From Panagrolaimus kolymaensis (taxonomy: Eukaryota; Nematoda; Chromadorea; Rhabditida; Panagrolaimidae), in NCBI GenBank assembly GCA_028622995.1, contig JAJQJQ010000002.1, positions 9,300,001 through 9,364,000 of the forward strand: a DNA stretch of 64,000 nucleotides. The letters run 5' to 3'. Positions 46,484 through 58,593 of this stretch are shown here, one piece after another (the first letter of the stretch is position 1; every line of letters begins with the position of its first letter). Made by a program: the position numbers and the translations under genes. The notes below the pieces were generated by a model, which saw only the letters and a program-made list of their open reading frames with translations, searched no databases and was not told the origin of the DNA.

Positions 46484-49385
46484 TTATTCCTTACCCATTA
46501 AATTTTTTAAATAGTTTAAAAAAGCATTGAGTGAGTTATCAACCCTATTTTTTAAATAAGAAGTAAAAATATTATTTTTTTCAGTTAGTTTTTGTGCTTC
46601 CTTAATTTTTTCATAAGCATAACATGCAGCTCCAATTGCAACTATTTCATCTGGATTTCTATCAATATAATGCTCTGCTTTAGGAAACATTTCTTTCAAC
46701 ATTTTGTCAATCATGGGCATTCGAGAACTTCCACCAACAGGAAAAACCATATCAATTTTGGAATAAGTATAATCAACATCCGATAATGTTTTGTTAACAA
46801 TTGTTTTAATTTTAAATAATAATTCATAAGCTAGCATCTCGAAATTTGATTGAGAAATAGTAATTCTTTCTGTGGCGTCAAGCTTATAGTCATCGATGAA
46901 TATCCTACAACAATTAAATTTTCGAAATTTTATTTCAAGCTTTATAATTAGAGTTTAATAATTCATTGTTTTTCGAAAAATTTTATTATAATATAAATAT
47001 AAGCATACTCACTCTTTATTATTTTGAACCGATAACGAATGCTTTATTTCCATGCATTCAAACATTAATTTATATTTACGTCTTGTTTCCATTTCTACGT
47101 TAAATTGGTATGTTAATCGACATAACAAATGGTTAAATAGTAAATTGTCAAAATTTCTCCCACCTAGGCATGTATCCCCATCATTATTTATCATAATGAG
47201 TTCACCATTTTTAACCTCAAATAACCACACATTCAAATTTCCGCCTCCAAGATCAAAGAGCAATCCAGTGAAATTTTTTTTACTTATGTTTTTATTATAA
47301 AGGTAAGCAAAAATAGCTGCAACCGGTTCTGATATAATTTCGATTTCACTATATCCAGCTAATTTAGCAGAATCAACGATTGAATTTATCTGATATTCCG
47401 TTGATGTTCCCGGTACAGTTATAACAATTTCATCCATTTTTTCACCTTGGAACTCTTCAACTTTATTTTTTATGTGTTTTAATAAAACAGCAGTTACTTC
47501 ATTTGGTTTTTTTGTAACCAGGCCTTTGGGGCTTTGGCATTGAATGAGAGCCCCATTATCTTCAGCATTTGGGATAATATTAAAAGTCCAATCAGAATAA
47601 GGAATAATAAATTCAAATTTGTTTCCCAAAATTCGTTTTATATCAAAAACTGTAAATTCAGCTTTATGAATAAGCCTTTCAATGCAAATTTGACCACATT
47701 TTTCATTTGTTTCATCGTAGGCCACATAAGATGGCATTAATCTTCCGCCAGTATTTTCAATTGCAACAGTTTCAATTCCATTTCGACGCTTCACAGCAAC
47801 GCTGCAATTTGAATTCCCAAAATCTATTCCTACTGCTTTAATATTTTCGTTCGAGTCAGCAGCTTTTCGCTGAATGACATAGGTTTTTGGATTATCTCGA
47901 CCTCGAATAAAATCATCAAACCATTTTTCGCCATCGGGGTTTTTTGCGCTATCTTGAGATGGTGCATATTTGTATGAAAAAATGCCACTGCTGTCAATAT
48001 CAATAGTTACTATATAGTCAGTATCACCACGTAATTTAACAATTTTTTTGTTTAGTAAATCATCGTACATCTAAAATTAAGATTGTAAAAAAGATAAAGT
48101 TTAATAGGCATCTTACAAAAAATTCTTCAGGTTTATAAATTTTAATGATTTTTCGAAGAGGTAAATTACTTGGGTTTAGATTTAATTTTTGAGTCGCACT
48201 TATACCAAAATATACGTCTCTGTCTAATACTGGCTGTACAGCAAGTTTAGTATAAACGCCAGCAATTAAACACGCATCGATTAAAGCAGCATAGATATTC
48301 GAGAAGTTATTAACACATTTAATTTTAACGTTATTATATTTTTTTTTATTGAATTCTTTATATTCTTCATCACTTGCACATAGTACAATATTTGGTTTAG
48401 TTTCATCTGTTATAACACCTGTTTTAAGAAGGTATATTTTTTGGTTTTTGCTTTCCCATACATCCCACGTTAAAAAGTTATATTTACTATAAATAATCCA
48501 AATAATGTTTCCATCTTCAACTTTAATCTCATCAATAACTGGTGATAACATTGATAAACATTTTGTTGAACATTTATCTATAATTTGAATGTGCATAAAT
48601 CCATAATTTTTTCCAATTTCAATAAATTGCTTTCTTGTTTCATTTTTGTATGATGAATTTAAAGTAATAATCGCACATCCAAGAATATGTTTAACTTTTG
48701 TTATTAAATCTTTATACATATTGTCGATATTTTTTACATCTAGCGTCTCAACTATAATTCCAATGGTATAGAAAAATCAAATTTTATAAAGAAACCTTTT
48801 TCAATTGAAATGTTTGATACTTTTCTATTGTCGCTATTATATGTTGCGACTACACCGATTTGTAGATCAATACCGCAATGAATTATTGTTTCTGTTTCAA
48901 AAAGAGTATTATAATTTCTAGATCTAACTTGCTCAGTTGAGAGATTAAGTGGCCCGAGAACCTGAAAATGTCATGAATTTTATAAGAAGAACAATTTTGT
49001 TTATACATAGAATACTTTATTTTTCAAAAATTTATCTTTGTCGAAAAACACGCTTCTTTTGAAATTTAACTACTTAAAGGTTTATCATCGTTTGCAAAAA
49101 CTTGAACACATTAGTTTTATCGTTAACTTACTTCATATTCTTGATTATAAAAATTCGAATCACGAGGTTCTAACAACCTTTCTAATCTAGCTACGTCTTG
49201 TTCAAAGTGAGGAATTGCAGAAACTAAAACAAAAAGCTCTCCGCCTATGTCTTCCTTAACCTAAAAAGAAGAAAAAAATAGATAAAATTATTTGATATTA
49301 GGTGGAAACGCACGTCGAAATCAAGTTCACCTCGCCACCGGTCAAGTTCATCATCTGAATCACTTTCATCTTCAAATTTACCCAT
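46484..49385 (-). CDS. HSP70-derived protein with full C-terminal ATPase domain and altered ATP site (member 3)
   Basis: Six exons (49385-49314, 49260-49132, 48961-48796, 48751-48117, 48070-47013, 46904-46484), frame-consistent, 826 aa. Residues 1-about 100 are a unique acidic leader (MGKFEDESDSDDELDRW; IPHFEQDVARLERLLEP). Then the family hairpin IIHCGIDLQIGVVATYN, the VPA-like stretch CAIITLNSSYKNETRKQF...YGFMHIQIID, a region equivalent to SBD-beta (TDYIVTIDIDSSGIFSYKY resembles the DIDANGILNV strand), and a complete HSP70 NBD: AVGIDFGNSNCSVAV, FTVFDIKRILG, EVTAVLLKHIK, IVITVPG, EPVAAIFAY, LLFDLGGGNLNV, CLGGRNFD, VGGSSRMPMI and NPDEIVAIGAA. Relative to canonical HSP70, DLGTT is DFGNS and GGGTFD is GGGNLN, so two phosphate-contact Thr and an Asp are Asn. 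Probably weak or no ATPase. No SBD follows the NBD. Confidence 0.7.
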
Positions 49386-49983
49386 ATTTTTTATACACCA
49401 AAAACAAACAAAAAATGACAAACTTATGTAAAAATAAAATCAATATTTAAAAGGAATTAACCAAGAGCGGTTATCAGCTATTTTTGATAAACATCAAAGT
49501 TGAATTCCTTCGCTGAAAACTAAGATGTTGCTATTGAATGCAATGTTTGTTTTAACTATAAATTTTTTTTTGTGGTAATGGACCATTAGACATCGTCTTT
49601 TTCTTTTAATTTTTTGAACGAGGTTAAAATTGTGATGAACACATTCTTCGTTAAAAAAAACAAAAATTTACTAAACATTTAATTTGTTAGCACTCGAAAG
49701 ATAATATTTAAAAAAAATAAATATAAATCTACTTTAAATTAAAAATATTTTTTAACCGATTGCTTTTAAAAATAAAATGGTTTTGATACACGATTTATTT
49801 AAAATTACTAAACAAATTTAATATACTCTAGCAGAAGAACAATGAAAGAGATCAATTTCCTTCCACTGGCAGGATAATAGCATATTTTTGTGCCAACATT
49901 AACAAAAAAGAAAAACTACAAAAATATATTTTACAATACAAAAATTCTTTACTATAAAAGTTTAATTTTATGATTCTATTTTT
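49386..49983. other. Intergenic, no gene seen
   Basis: 5' flank of member 3 and 3' flank of the collagen; AT-rich. Confidence 0.35.
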
Positions 49984-51233
49984 TTAATATCCTGGAGCAG
50001 TACGAGGTGGAGGACAATGAGAGCATTCACCACCATCGCCTTTTTCTCCATCGGGACCATTATCGCCTGCTTCTCCATTAGCACCTGGATGTCCATCGGA
50101 TCCAGCATCACCAGCTGGACCTGGAGCTCCAGCAGTTCCGGAATTTCCATTAGGCCCAGGTGGACCTTGAGGACCTGGAGATCCAGCAGGGCCGGCTGGG
50201 CCAGCTGGACCAGGAGCACCAGGAACATCATGCAATTCACCAGCGGGGCCAGGAGTTCCAGGAGCACCAGCTTCTCCATTATTTCCTGCTGGGCCGGGAG
50301 GACCTTGAGGTCCTTTACCACCAGCTTTTCCTGGTCCACCAGGTTGTCCAGGAGTTCCAGCATTTCCAGATGGGCCTTTAGGTCCAGCATTGCCAGATGG
50401 TCCAGCAGCAGCATCTTCACATTTGAAGCAAAAATCTGCTGCAGTTGGAACGGCATCAGCTTTAGCATCGGGGCCATTATTTCCATCACTTCCTGGTTGA
50501 CCATCACTTCCATCAGGGGCATCCTCACCAGGAGCACCTGGTGCACCAGCGGGTCCAATTCTGCATGAACAAGTTTGAGCAATGTTGGAACTTTCTTGTG
50601 GAGCGGGTGAGAAAACTGGGGCAGCGGCAGGTGCATGAGCTCCTGCAGCATAGCCAGCTACTGGGGCATCATAGCCTGATTGACGCTTGTTACGGGCTGA
50701 AAAATTTGGAAGAATTAAAAAAAAATAGAAAATTTAGTTTAAAGAAGTAAAACAAAAAGTTTTCTGATATTTTATTCAAAAATTTCCAAAGAATCAAGTT
50801 TCTAAAAAACTTTGAAAAGAAAAATCCAAAGAAAGTTTCTTTTAGTAATTTTTTTTCTACAGATCGATCTCAAAATTTGCAAATCACCAATAGACTGACT
50901 CCAAAAAAAAATTAACTTACACATAGCAATATCAAGACTTCCAGAAGCATGAAGGGCATCAGCACGAATCACACCTTTATTTACTTGAGTTTGAGCTACC
51001 TGTCTCCAAAGGGTTCCTGTAGCAGATTTACAATATTCTGCTTCAACTTGAAGGGCACTTTGAACGCGTTGCAAATATCCATAAAGGGAAGGAATAGCAA
51101 CAATTCCAACTAAAATAGCTGTGGTTGCAATAAAAATTCCAAAAAATGCTAAACGTCGAAATGTTTCAGCTTCTTGTAACAAATCATAATCTCTTTGATA
51201 ATCAGAGCTCTTCTTTTCTGTCGTCACCTTCAT
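49984..51233 (-). CDS. Cuticle collagen
   Basis: Two exons (51233-50921 and 50696-49984), 341 aa. The ATG at 51233 is preferred over the longer open frame because nematode cuticle collagens have a short cytosolic start. The N-terminus has the Col_cuticle_N domain with one TM anchor (FRRLAFFGIFIATTAILVG). A dibasic/furin-like RNKR site follows at the start of exon 2, then CSCRIGPAGAPG, Gly-X-Y blocks interrupted by a Cys pair (FCFKCED), and a long GXY region broken by ELHDV, ending in ECSHCPPPRTAPGY. The Cys pairs that flank the Gly-X-Y blocks drive trimer assembly in this family. Secreted by the hypodermis into the cuticle. The overlapping Leu- or Ser-rich ORFs on either strand are shadows. 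Confidence 0.95.
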
Positions 51234-52176
51234 GGTTGTTGTTGATGGAGCTTTTTTGATTTGCACAAAAAAGCGTATCAATTTTTAATGAAAAAAGTTT
51301 GGTATTTACATAGTTTTTTTTTCTAATTAGTTTTGGCAATAACCCAAGACTCCACCTTAGTTATTAAAGAAAGGAGTTTTGAACCTATTATTGCAAGAAA
51401 AAGAATAGCAAAAACAAAAACCATAACGGCCGATTGTTGTGTGTTTCCGTTACACTTCCTCGTCCAAACACAAAAGGTTTAGGTTTTTTTATTTTATTTT
51501 TATGGAAAAAAAATATGAAAGCATTGTTTTTCCACTTTTCATCACCTAAATAAAAAAAAATTTTATGATACCCATAACCTTTATTTCATTGGTCCCAGCT
51601 GAATATCATTTTATTCCAGCACCAAAAACAACAGCCAAAAAAAAGTTTGTTCATAACAAAGTGAAAAAAAAATAGTTGTTTATGAACCGCGACGATGGCT
51701 GGCTGGCTGGCCAAAAAACGTCGGCGGCCGCTGGGGTGAAAAGAAAAATGAAGACCAAACGAGTTTTTTCTTTCTTTATTTATTTATTTGGAACAATTAT
51801 GACAATAAAAAAAAAGAAAGCAACCTGATATTTAGAAAAAATAGGTGAAAGGGTCTTAAAAAAGGGTTTAAGGAAATAAATAAATTAATTAAATTAAGTG
51901 GACTGATTATTTAAGAATTAAATAAAAAATAGCAGAGAATTATATTTGATTGAAAAGGCAAGGGCGGTGGCTACTCTTCAAAGAAAATTTGAAGGGATAT
52001 GAAAATCAAAGCAAAATATTAAACTTTACAAATTTTAATAAAAGTAAAAAAACTTTTTGCGTTTGAGATGTTTATCTAAACCAAATTAAATTATCTCAAA
52101 GTTCTTAATAAAAAAATGCTAAAGTCAAAATTCCAAAAAATAAAAAAAACGAATAAATAAGAGAGAATTATAAAAA
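51234..52176. other. Upstream region of the collagen gene
   Basis: Non-coding. A GC-richer patch near 51690-51735 (GGCTGGCTGGCTGG, GCGGCCGC) stands out, but no element or RNA is recognised. Confidence 0.35.
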
Positions 52177-54075
52177 TTATAAAAGTTCAAGTTCAGCATT
52201 AACAAGCTTTGCAGCGGCTTCTAAAGTTTTGCTTAATGCGGGTTCAGCTTTAATTCCATCAAGTTTAACAAATAATTTGGTAAGTTTCATACTTGTCTTC
52301 TTTTTTAAGCGACTTAAGCATTCTCGGAAAACAAGTGCCATCAAAAAAGCAGGAGAAGCCGCTTTTTTGCCATCTGCAGTTTCGAATTCCACACGAATTT
52401 CTTGATTTTCATCCATTTTTACAATGAAAGGCCATTTTGGGTTAGCTTCTTTAGGGTCAGTAATAGTGCAAAGTTTCATGAGATCTAAAAAAATGCAAGT
52501 TTTATGCTTCCAGAAATCAAAAAATAAATTTACCATAAATGACAAAAGCTGGATTTTCTTTAGCAAGTTTTTGAGCTTCTTCCCCAATTATTGGTTTTTT
52601 ATCATTGAAACCAATAAACAATGGAGTTTCTTCTTGACCTAAAAAGGGAAATTATAAACATTTTGTTGTTGAAAAAAAAGCAAGCAAATTTTTATACCAT
52701 TTTTAGTTTTAACCATATTTGTTAAATTTCCTTTTTTGATATAAAGCACAAATTCATGTCTTCGAAGAACAATTTTAGGATGAATTGAGCTTGGAAGAGT
52801 TAAAGCTTTATCAAACTTCATTTCAAATTTTTCAGCTTCTGGATGTTGAAGCGAGAGATTATAGCATTTGTTTTCATCGATATGAAAAGTAAGTTGAACT
52901 TGTTTGTTCAAATATTGTGCCAAGGAAATGGTTTCAACAACTTCGTTATTATCAATGACGACCTAAAAATTTTTAAATTTTAAAGGAATAAAAAAATGAA
53001 AGAAAATTTGTTCGACGTGTAAATTAAAAAGAATTTGAAGTTCAAAGGGTCTACACTTCAAAATTTGCTTTATTATTTCTTTTAAATGGCATTCAAACTT
53101 TCAAAAAAAAGTTATCAAAATTTTATTGAACTCGAATCAAACATAAAAAAAATTTTTTGCGCAAAGTTTAAAAAAAATGGAAAATGATGTTAATGAAGAA
53201 AAAATAAATAAACTTACTTGAACAGAATCATATATTGGTTTAACTTCAAAAACAAGCATTTCTTGACACGGAACTGACATTCCTTCATCCTTTTTTCCAT
53301 TTAAAATTCCATTCGATGGTTTCAATAATAAAAAATAAGATTTATAAATAATTGCATGGCAAAAATATGGATTTGGCTTATCACCCATTTTGTGCAAAGC
53401 CATTTCATGAGAAGTTTTATAGGTCAAATGAACAAAATCTTGATCGCAAATGATAACCTCATAATTTTTGAGACTTCTTTTAAAACAAATTGCCAACTCT
53501 TTCTCACTTTTTCCAGCGACCGTATCCAATGAATGTGTCGTAATTAGAACAATTTTTTTAGGTGGAAGTTCAGCCACGAGTTTGGAAACCATTTCAAAAG
53601 TTGCTTTAGGTTTTGCTGGATCAATTGAAAGTTTTCTCTTGCAATGAAATTGATAACCTGATCTTGCACGAATAAAAAGTTGAATTTCAATTGAGCTTCC
53701 ACAAATTAAACCAATAATAACAAATTCTTTTTCGGATACCATGGTTTTAGTTTCGGATAAAGCACCATTGATTCCAGCTTCCATTGGATTGACAGTGCAA
53801 AAGAAAAGATTTTTAGATTTACAAACTTCTTGGAAATTTTTTAAAATCTGCCTAATTTTAAAAGGATGAATTTCAGCAACAAGGACAACGGCTTTAAATT
53901 TAATTTTGTCTCCACCAAAAATTTTAATTGCATCGTCGATGATTCCTACAGGCGAAAAGGATTTTGAAATTTTGAGTATTTTTCTATTTTCCATATCATC
54001 ATCACAAACAAGGGTCACATCATCTTGAGCAATCAATTTGAAAAATATTTGCAAAACATGATTGTTAGTGGCCAT
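52177..54075 (-). CDS. HSP70-derived protein, permuted order, truncated C-terminal ATPase domain (member 4)
   Basis: Four exons (54075-53218, 52962-52698, 52638-52534, 52484-52177), 511 aa. Exon 1 encodes a degenerate NBD: FKAVVLVAEIHPFKIRQIL (AVVTVPAYF....R.A-like), KKIVLITTHSLDTV and CDQDFVHLTYKTSHEMAL. HAIIYKSYFLLLKPSNG begins a beta domain running into exon 2 (VQLTFHIDENKCYNLSL, against V.FDIDANGILNVSA). Exons 3-4 restart an NBD: PLFIGFNDKKPIIGEEAQKL and PAFVIYDLMKLCTITDP, WPFIVKM..NQEIRVEF, ASPAFLMALVFRECLS. This corresponds to PSYVAF.....IG..A......T.FD.KRLIG, WPF.V and P.E..S..L of lobe I, and ends with a weak VPA-like helix. No GGGT or DLGTT motif. Sister of member 5, whose exons 1, 3 and 4 have the same lengths. 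Confidence 0.65.
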
Positions 54076-55496
54076 CTTGGAGAAACAAAATGTTGTAAAA
54101 AATTTCGGAGGATCGAAAACTAAAAAAAATTTATTGAATGAAAAAATAAACTTTAAAATGTAAATTTTTTGAAATTACGCGTTTTATAAAATAAATAAAC
54201 AAGTTTAAAAGAAGCTTGTCGTCTATTAACCAAATAATCAAGAATTAGGTTATGAATGGATGAAAAAGGCAAAGTTCTTTACATTTTGAGTTTTTGCATA
54301 AACCCAAATGATAGAGAAAAAACAATAAAAAAAGAAGAATGAAAGGCAAAAGTAATTTCTTCTAGGTTGAATAGTTTCAAGAGGTTTTATTCTTAATTAG
54401 TCACAAAAAAGAAGAATAAACAAAAAAAGGTGTAGAAGGTATTTTCTTCTCACTCAACTTTTGTACCTATAAAGAAATCAACTTTTGTGTGGCCAAAAAA
54501 AGCCTAATGGTGCAGAAAAAAAAGGATAAACGATCAATTTAATCTATTGTAAATATTTTGTAACAGATGCGCATCATCGAAAAAAAAAATATATGCGGAT
54601 GAAAAAAAGATTGACACAATAAATCTTTTTTTGTTGCTATTTTTTGTTAAAACAGTGACGCAACTGTTATGAAGAAAAAAAAAACAAAGCTAAAAGAGAT
54701 TTTTTTATTATTATGGCTCAAATGTTTTTTTCATTCCCAAAAATTTTTGTCTTAAAAATTGTTATTGCTTCGATGCGCGTCTGTTACAAAAAAATAAATT
54801 TTGAGTCTTTCCCGCTTATTTGGGCGCCATTTTTTTTGAAATCACTACAAGTCTGTCTTTTTCAAAATTTTTGTATCAGTTTTAATGCCAAGATTTTTTT
54901 CTACCCGCCATTATGCAATCTTTTTTGATCCACACATTCTTTGATTCTTTGATTTTTTTATAAGTCTATTAAATTTAATATGTTTGCAAAGGAATATATA
55001 AAAAAGAAAAGACTAAAAAAAGTTGTATTTTTTGTTTGTCTTTATTTCTCGACAAGGTTGTGTAATCGCGATCTTATCTCTTCTTTCTTTTCTTTTTTAT
55101 TTCTAAGAGATTGTTCGTTAATTGATTTTCTTTCATTTTGATATTTTTATACTAAAAGCTGGTTGGCTAACCAATTGGCTTAAAAGCTTATATTATAAAT
55201 ATTGAATCATACCCACACATAAGTGTATTTCTCAACAACTTGCCTAATTGCCATTTTGAAATTCTCTGACAATAAATTAACTTAAATATCTTCAACATTT
55301 TTTAAAACATTTTTTATATATTCGGCTTTTGCTTGTTAGATAATAGAACCTCATGTGTCTCTAATTTATTATTTTTTTTTCCACCGAGTCGCAACCACAA
55401 AAAAAACACTAAAATAAAATTTCGTTGCATTTTATATTATTATAATTTTTTTCGCCATTTTTTAGTTAGCAACCTTCATCGTTCATTTCATTGGAA
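54076..55496. other. Shared intergenic region of divergent HSP70-derived genes
   Basis: 1.4 kb between members 4 and 5, which are transcribed away from each other. AT-rich, with no ORF of note. It probably contains both promoters. Canonical nGAAnnTTCn arrays are not obvious. Confidence 0.4.
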
Positions 55497-56861
55497 ATGG
55501 CATCAACCCAAAAACATGTCTTGCAAATTTATTTCAAGATGTATTATGCTGGTCATGATGTGGTTTGTGATGATGATTTTGATAATTTGAAAACTATCAT
55601 TTTGCGTGAATGCACTTTTTGCATGGGTGGAATTGTTGAAAATGCAATGGAATTATTTCCAACTAAAGAATTCAAGGCTGTTGTTTTTATGTTTTTTAAT
55701 CATCCTTTTATGATGCAAGATGCTCGAAAGCAATGTCAAGAATATTGCAAAGCGAATGGATATTTTTGTTATTTTATTAATCAAATGGAAAGAATGTCAA
55801 ATGCCGCTTTGTTCCATGTCCAACCAAAAGTCTCTCAAAATGAAAAAGTGATTGTTTGCACAATTAGTCGATGCTATCTAGAATTTCAAATTTTTATTCG
55901 AAATGAATCACATTTTCGAATGGAATTTGCAACAAAAAGTTTTGAAATTAATTCTCGAACTTCTAAAAAAACTTTTGGAGAAATTTTAAATTTGGTGACT
56001 AAAATTCAACCAAAAAAAGTCCTTATTATTATGGTCAACCCAATTGATGCCCCACATGGCAAGGCAGAAAAGGCAATTGCAATTCAAACTAAAAATGTTT
56101 TAATTAATTTTAATCCAATTATTTGCGATAAAGCTTTTTATCATCTCTTTTACAGTACTTCTTATGCGATGGTTTTGGATGCAATGGAAGAAAGAAAATC
56201 TCCATATCTTGCGGATCCAATACTTTTTCATCATTTTTCTATCGTACTTAATAATTCAACCAATGAAGCTTTAATTAAGAAGGATGAATGGATTTCTCTT
56301 CCTTTCGAAGCTTCAACTTTACTCAAAGTTGACTTGAAAATGGCTCGTATTGAAGTAAGTTTTATATTATTTATCAGCTCATTTTTTTGCACCTACCAAA
56401 ATTATTTTAAATTTTTGCCAAAAAAAGAATACCATTTTTGCTTTAAAAACGAAAAAATCAAGCCAAGAATAAATAAAGAAAAAATTAAGTTTTTTAATTT
56501 TTCTTTATGCAATGGAAATTACTAAAAAAAACCGAATAACAAATTATAAAAAAATATTTGAAAAAAAAAATATAAACTTTCATACAAAACTGAGAGTCGA
56601 TAGTGATGAACCTTTTTTAGCTTCTTACTGAAGAAAATGATGTTGTTGAAACAATCAAATTAAAGAGACATTATAAAAAGGAAGTAAAAATTATAATCAA
56701 AATTGACAAAAATAAATTTTATCAATTATTTCTTGAACCTGTTAAACTTCTTGAAACTGATAAATCCACAGAAACCAAAGAAACCCTTCAAGTCATTATG
56801 GCGACAGATGAGACTGAAAATCTTGCAGCTACCTTTGACAAAGCCTTAACTCTTTCCCAAC

Positions 56862-57987
56862 CAGTGTTGTCGATTATTCGATTAATCGAACGATTAATCG
56901 AAAAATAACCGATCGAAATTCGATTATTTTCGATTAATCGAATCGATTAATCAAGACTTTCGATTTTCGATTAATCGATCGATAATCGATAATCGAAAAA
57001 TTTCGATTAATTTCGATTAATCGAAATCGATAATCGAAGCATCCGATTATCGATTAATTGAGTCACAAAATTATCATTTTTTATGTTCATTCCAAAATTA
57101 ATTCTGCTTATTTTCATTGCAGATTTTCGAACTCGAACTTTTTTATAGTCGTCCAAAACGTGACTTTTTTTTTCAAATGCGCGCTAAAATTACTGTCGAT
57201 TTTTTGGCGCCTAGAAAGTTTGTCATTGCAAACTCTTTTTTCTTCTTCTTTGCTTTTGTGCTTATTCATTTCTAAGTTTTATCGTGGTTAATAATGTCAA
57301 ATGTTAAAACACACTTTGTTTTAAATAATAACTACTGGAATTGTAAATATTGTACTTCTAAATACAAATATGATCCATCTGGAAATACTAGCAATAGAAT
57401 GACTAAGCCTCAAGTAAGCGAAGATCAAATTTTTGAGTATGAAAGTGAAGAAGAAGAAACTGAAGCATAAATTTTTTGTTGTTCTTTATTTTTGATCGTT
57501 ATTGTTGTTTGTTCTTTTTTTTTTGTTATTTCAATAAACTAATTACTTTGTCAAATTTCTAAAGATTTTTCACTTGAAAGTTTTCTTTCATGATTCGACG
57601 CTTTATTTCACAATTTTAAAAAAGAACAACCACTAAAATTCTTTTTGATATGCAAAAAATGTATTACAAGCTTTTGATGATCTCTCAGAGGATTAACGTA
57701 GTGAAAAAGCAATTTTTTAAATTCCTTTTTTGGGCTACAAACATTTTACAATATGTTTTGAAACCATAACTTCTAATTTGAGTATGAAATTTATAATAAT
57801 AAAAGCCTAATTCATTTTTATAATAAAAAAAGACATGGTTTTTATTATATGAGAAAATTCGATTAATCGAATCGATCAAATTGCCGATTAATCGAAAATC
57901 GATAATCGAGACTTTCGATTTTCGATTAATCGATCGATAATCGATAACCGAAAATTTTCGATTAATTTCGATTAATCGACAACACTG
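56862..57987. mobile_element. hAT-type transposon with 8-bp target duplication
   Basis: Ends CAGTGTTGTCGATTA and TTAATCGACAACACTG are inverted repeats. The 8-mer TTCCCAAC flanks it on both sides (56854-56861 and 57988-57995). CAGTGTTG termini with 8-bp duplications are diagnostic of hAT elements. Subterminal regions (56870-57060 and 57855-57985) are dense arrays of CGATTAATCGA. A small BED-like ORF lies inside but there is no full transposase, so it is non-autonomous. Confidence 0.85.
57294..57470 (+). CDS. Short BED-finger-like ORF in the hAT element
   Basis: 58 codons: THFVLNNNYWNCKYCTSKY has the C..C half of a BED zinc finger, and SGNTSNRMTKP resembles the STSNLRRHL that follows, but the His ligands are absent. 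An acidic tail (EYESEEEETEA) ends it. Probably a remnant of the transposase N-terminus. Confidence 0.4.
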   Translation: MSNVKTHFVLNNNYWNCKYCTSKYKYDPSGNTSNRMTKPQVSEDQIFEYESEEEETEA

Positions 57988-58593
57988 TTCCCAACCAATT
58001 AAAACAAAGCTTATTCTCAGTGAAACAGAATTGACTCTTTTTGTTTTGGAAAATAGAAAAGAAAAAAATGTTGAAGGTAAAGTTAACTCACTTTTAATTA
58101 AATAAATTTTTGACTCATTACAAAATTTTTCAGGTTGTGAAAAAATGCCTTTGTTTATTGGGTTTAATGATAAAAAGCCGAGCATAGGTGAAGAAGCTCA
58201 AAAAATTTTCAAAGAAAAACCAAGTTTTGTCATTTATGGTAATTTCGGCTAATCTATTTTGCAATTTTTTACCCAACTTTTTTAGACCTCATAAAGCTGT
58301 GCTCCATCATGGATCCAAAAGAAGCAAACCAAAAGTGGCCTTTCAAAGTGAAAATGGATGAAAACAAAGAAATTCGTGTGGAATTCGAAACATTTGAAGG
58401 AAAGAAAGCAGCATCTCCCGCTTTTTTAATGGCCCTTGTGTTTCGAGATTGTTTAAGCAAAATTAAAAAACAATTCGGTTTAAAAGTAATAAACTTTGAT
58501 ATTAATTTTTTTGATTATAAACCAGAACCCGAATTGACCGCAACATTGGAAAATGCTGCAAAGCTCGTCAATATTACTCTTATTTTTATTTAA

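Larger units (their letters stand above)
55497..58593 (+). pseudogene. HSP70-derived protein, permuted order (member 5), split by a hAT element
   Basis: Exons 55497-56354, 56621-58076 (interrupted), 58134-58238 and 58286-58593. The start MASTQKHVLQIYFK aligns with MATNNHVLQIFFK of member 4, so the ATG at 55497 is used. Exon 1 is the degenerate NBD (FKAVVFMFFNHPF, CDKAFYHLFYSTSYAM). Exon 2 carries beta-domain sequence and breaks at ALTLSQ, where the 1126-bp element and an 8-bp duplication are inserted. The reading frame resumes after it and splices into PLFIGFNDKKPSIGEEAQ, FVIYDLIKLCSIMDPKEA and WPFKVKM..NKEIRVEF. With the insert ignored, exon lengths are frame-consistent (about 530 aa), so the disruption looks recent. 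As sequenced it would truncate the protein unless the element is spliced out. Confidence 0.7.

Noticed and set aside
49968..50651. 227-aa Leu/Met-rich ORF and a Ser/Trp-rich ORF over the collagen
   Set aside because: Shadows of Gly-X-Y codons in other frames and on the opposite strand.
56870..57060. CGATTAATCGA array as a satellite or origin
   Set aside because: A matching array occurs near the other end of a hAT element with target duplications, so it is subterminal transposon sequence.
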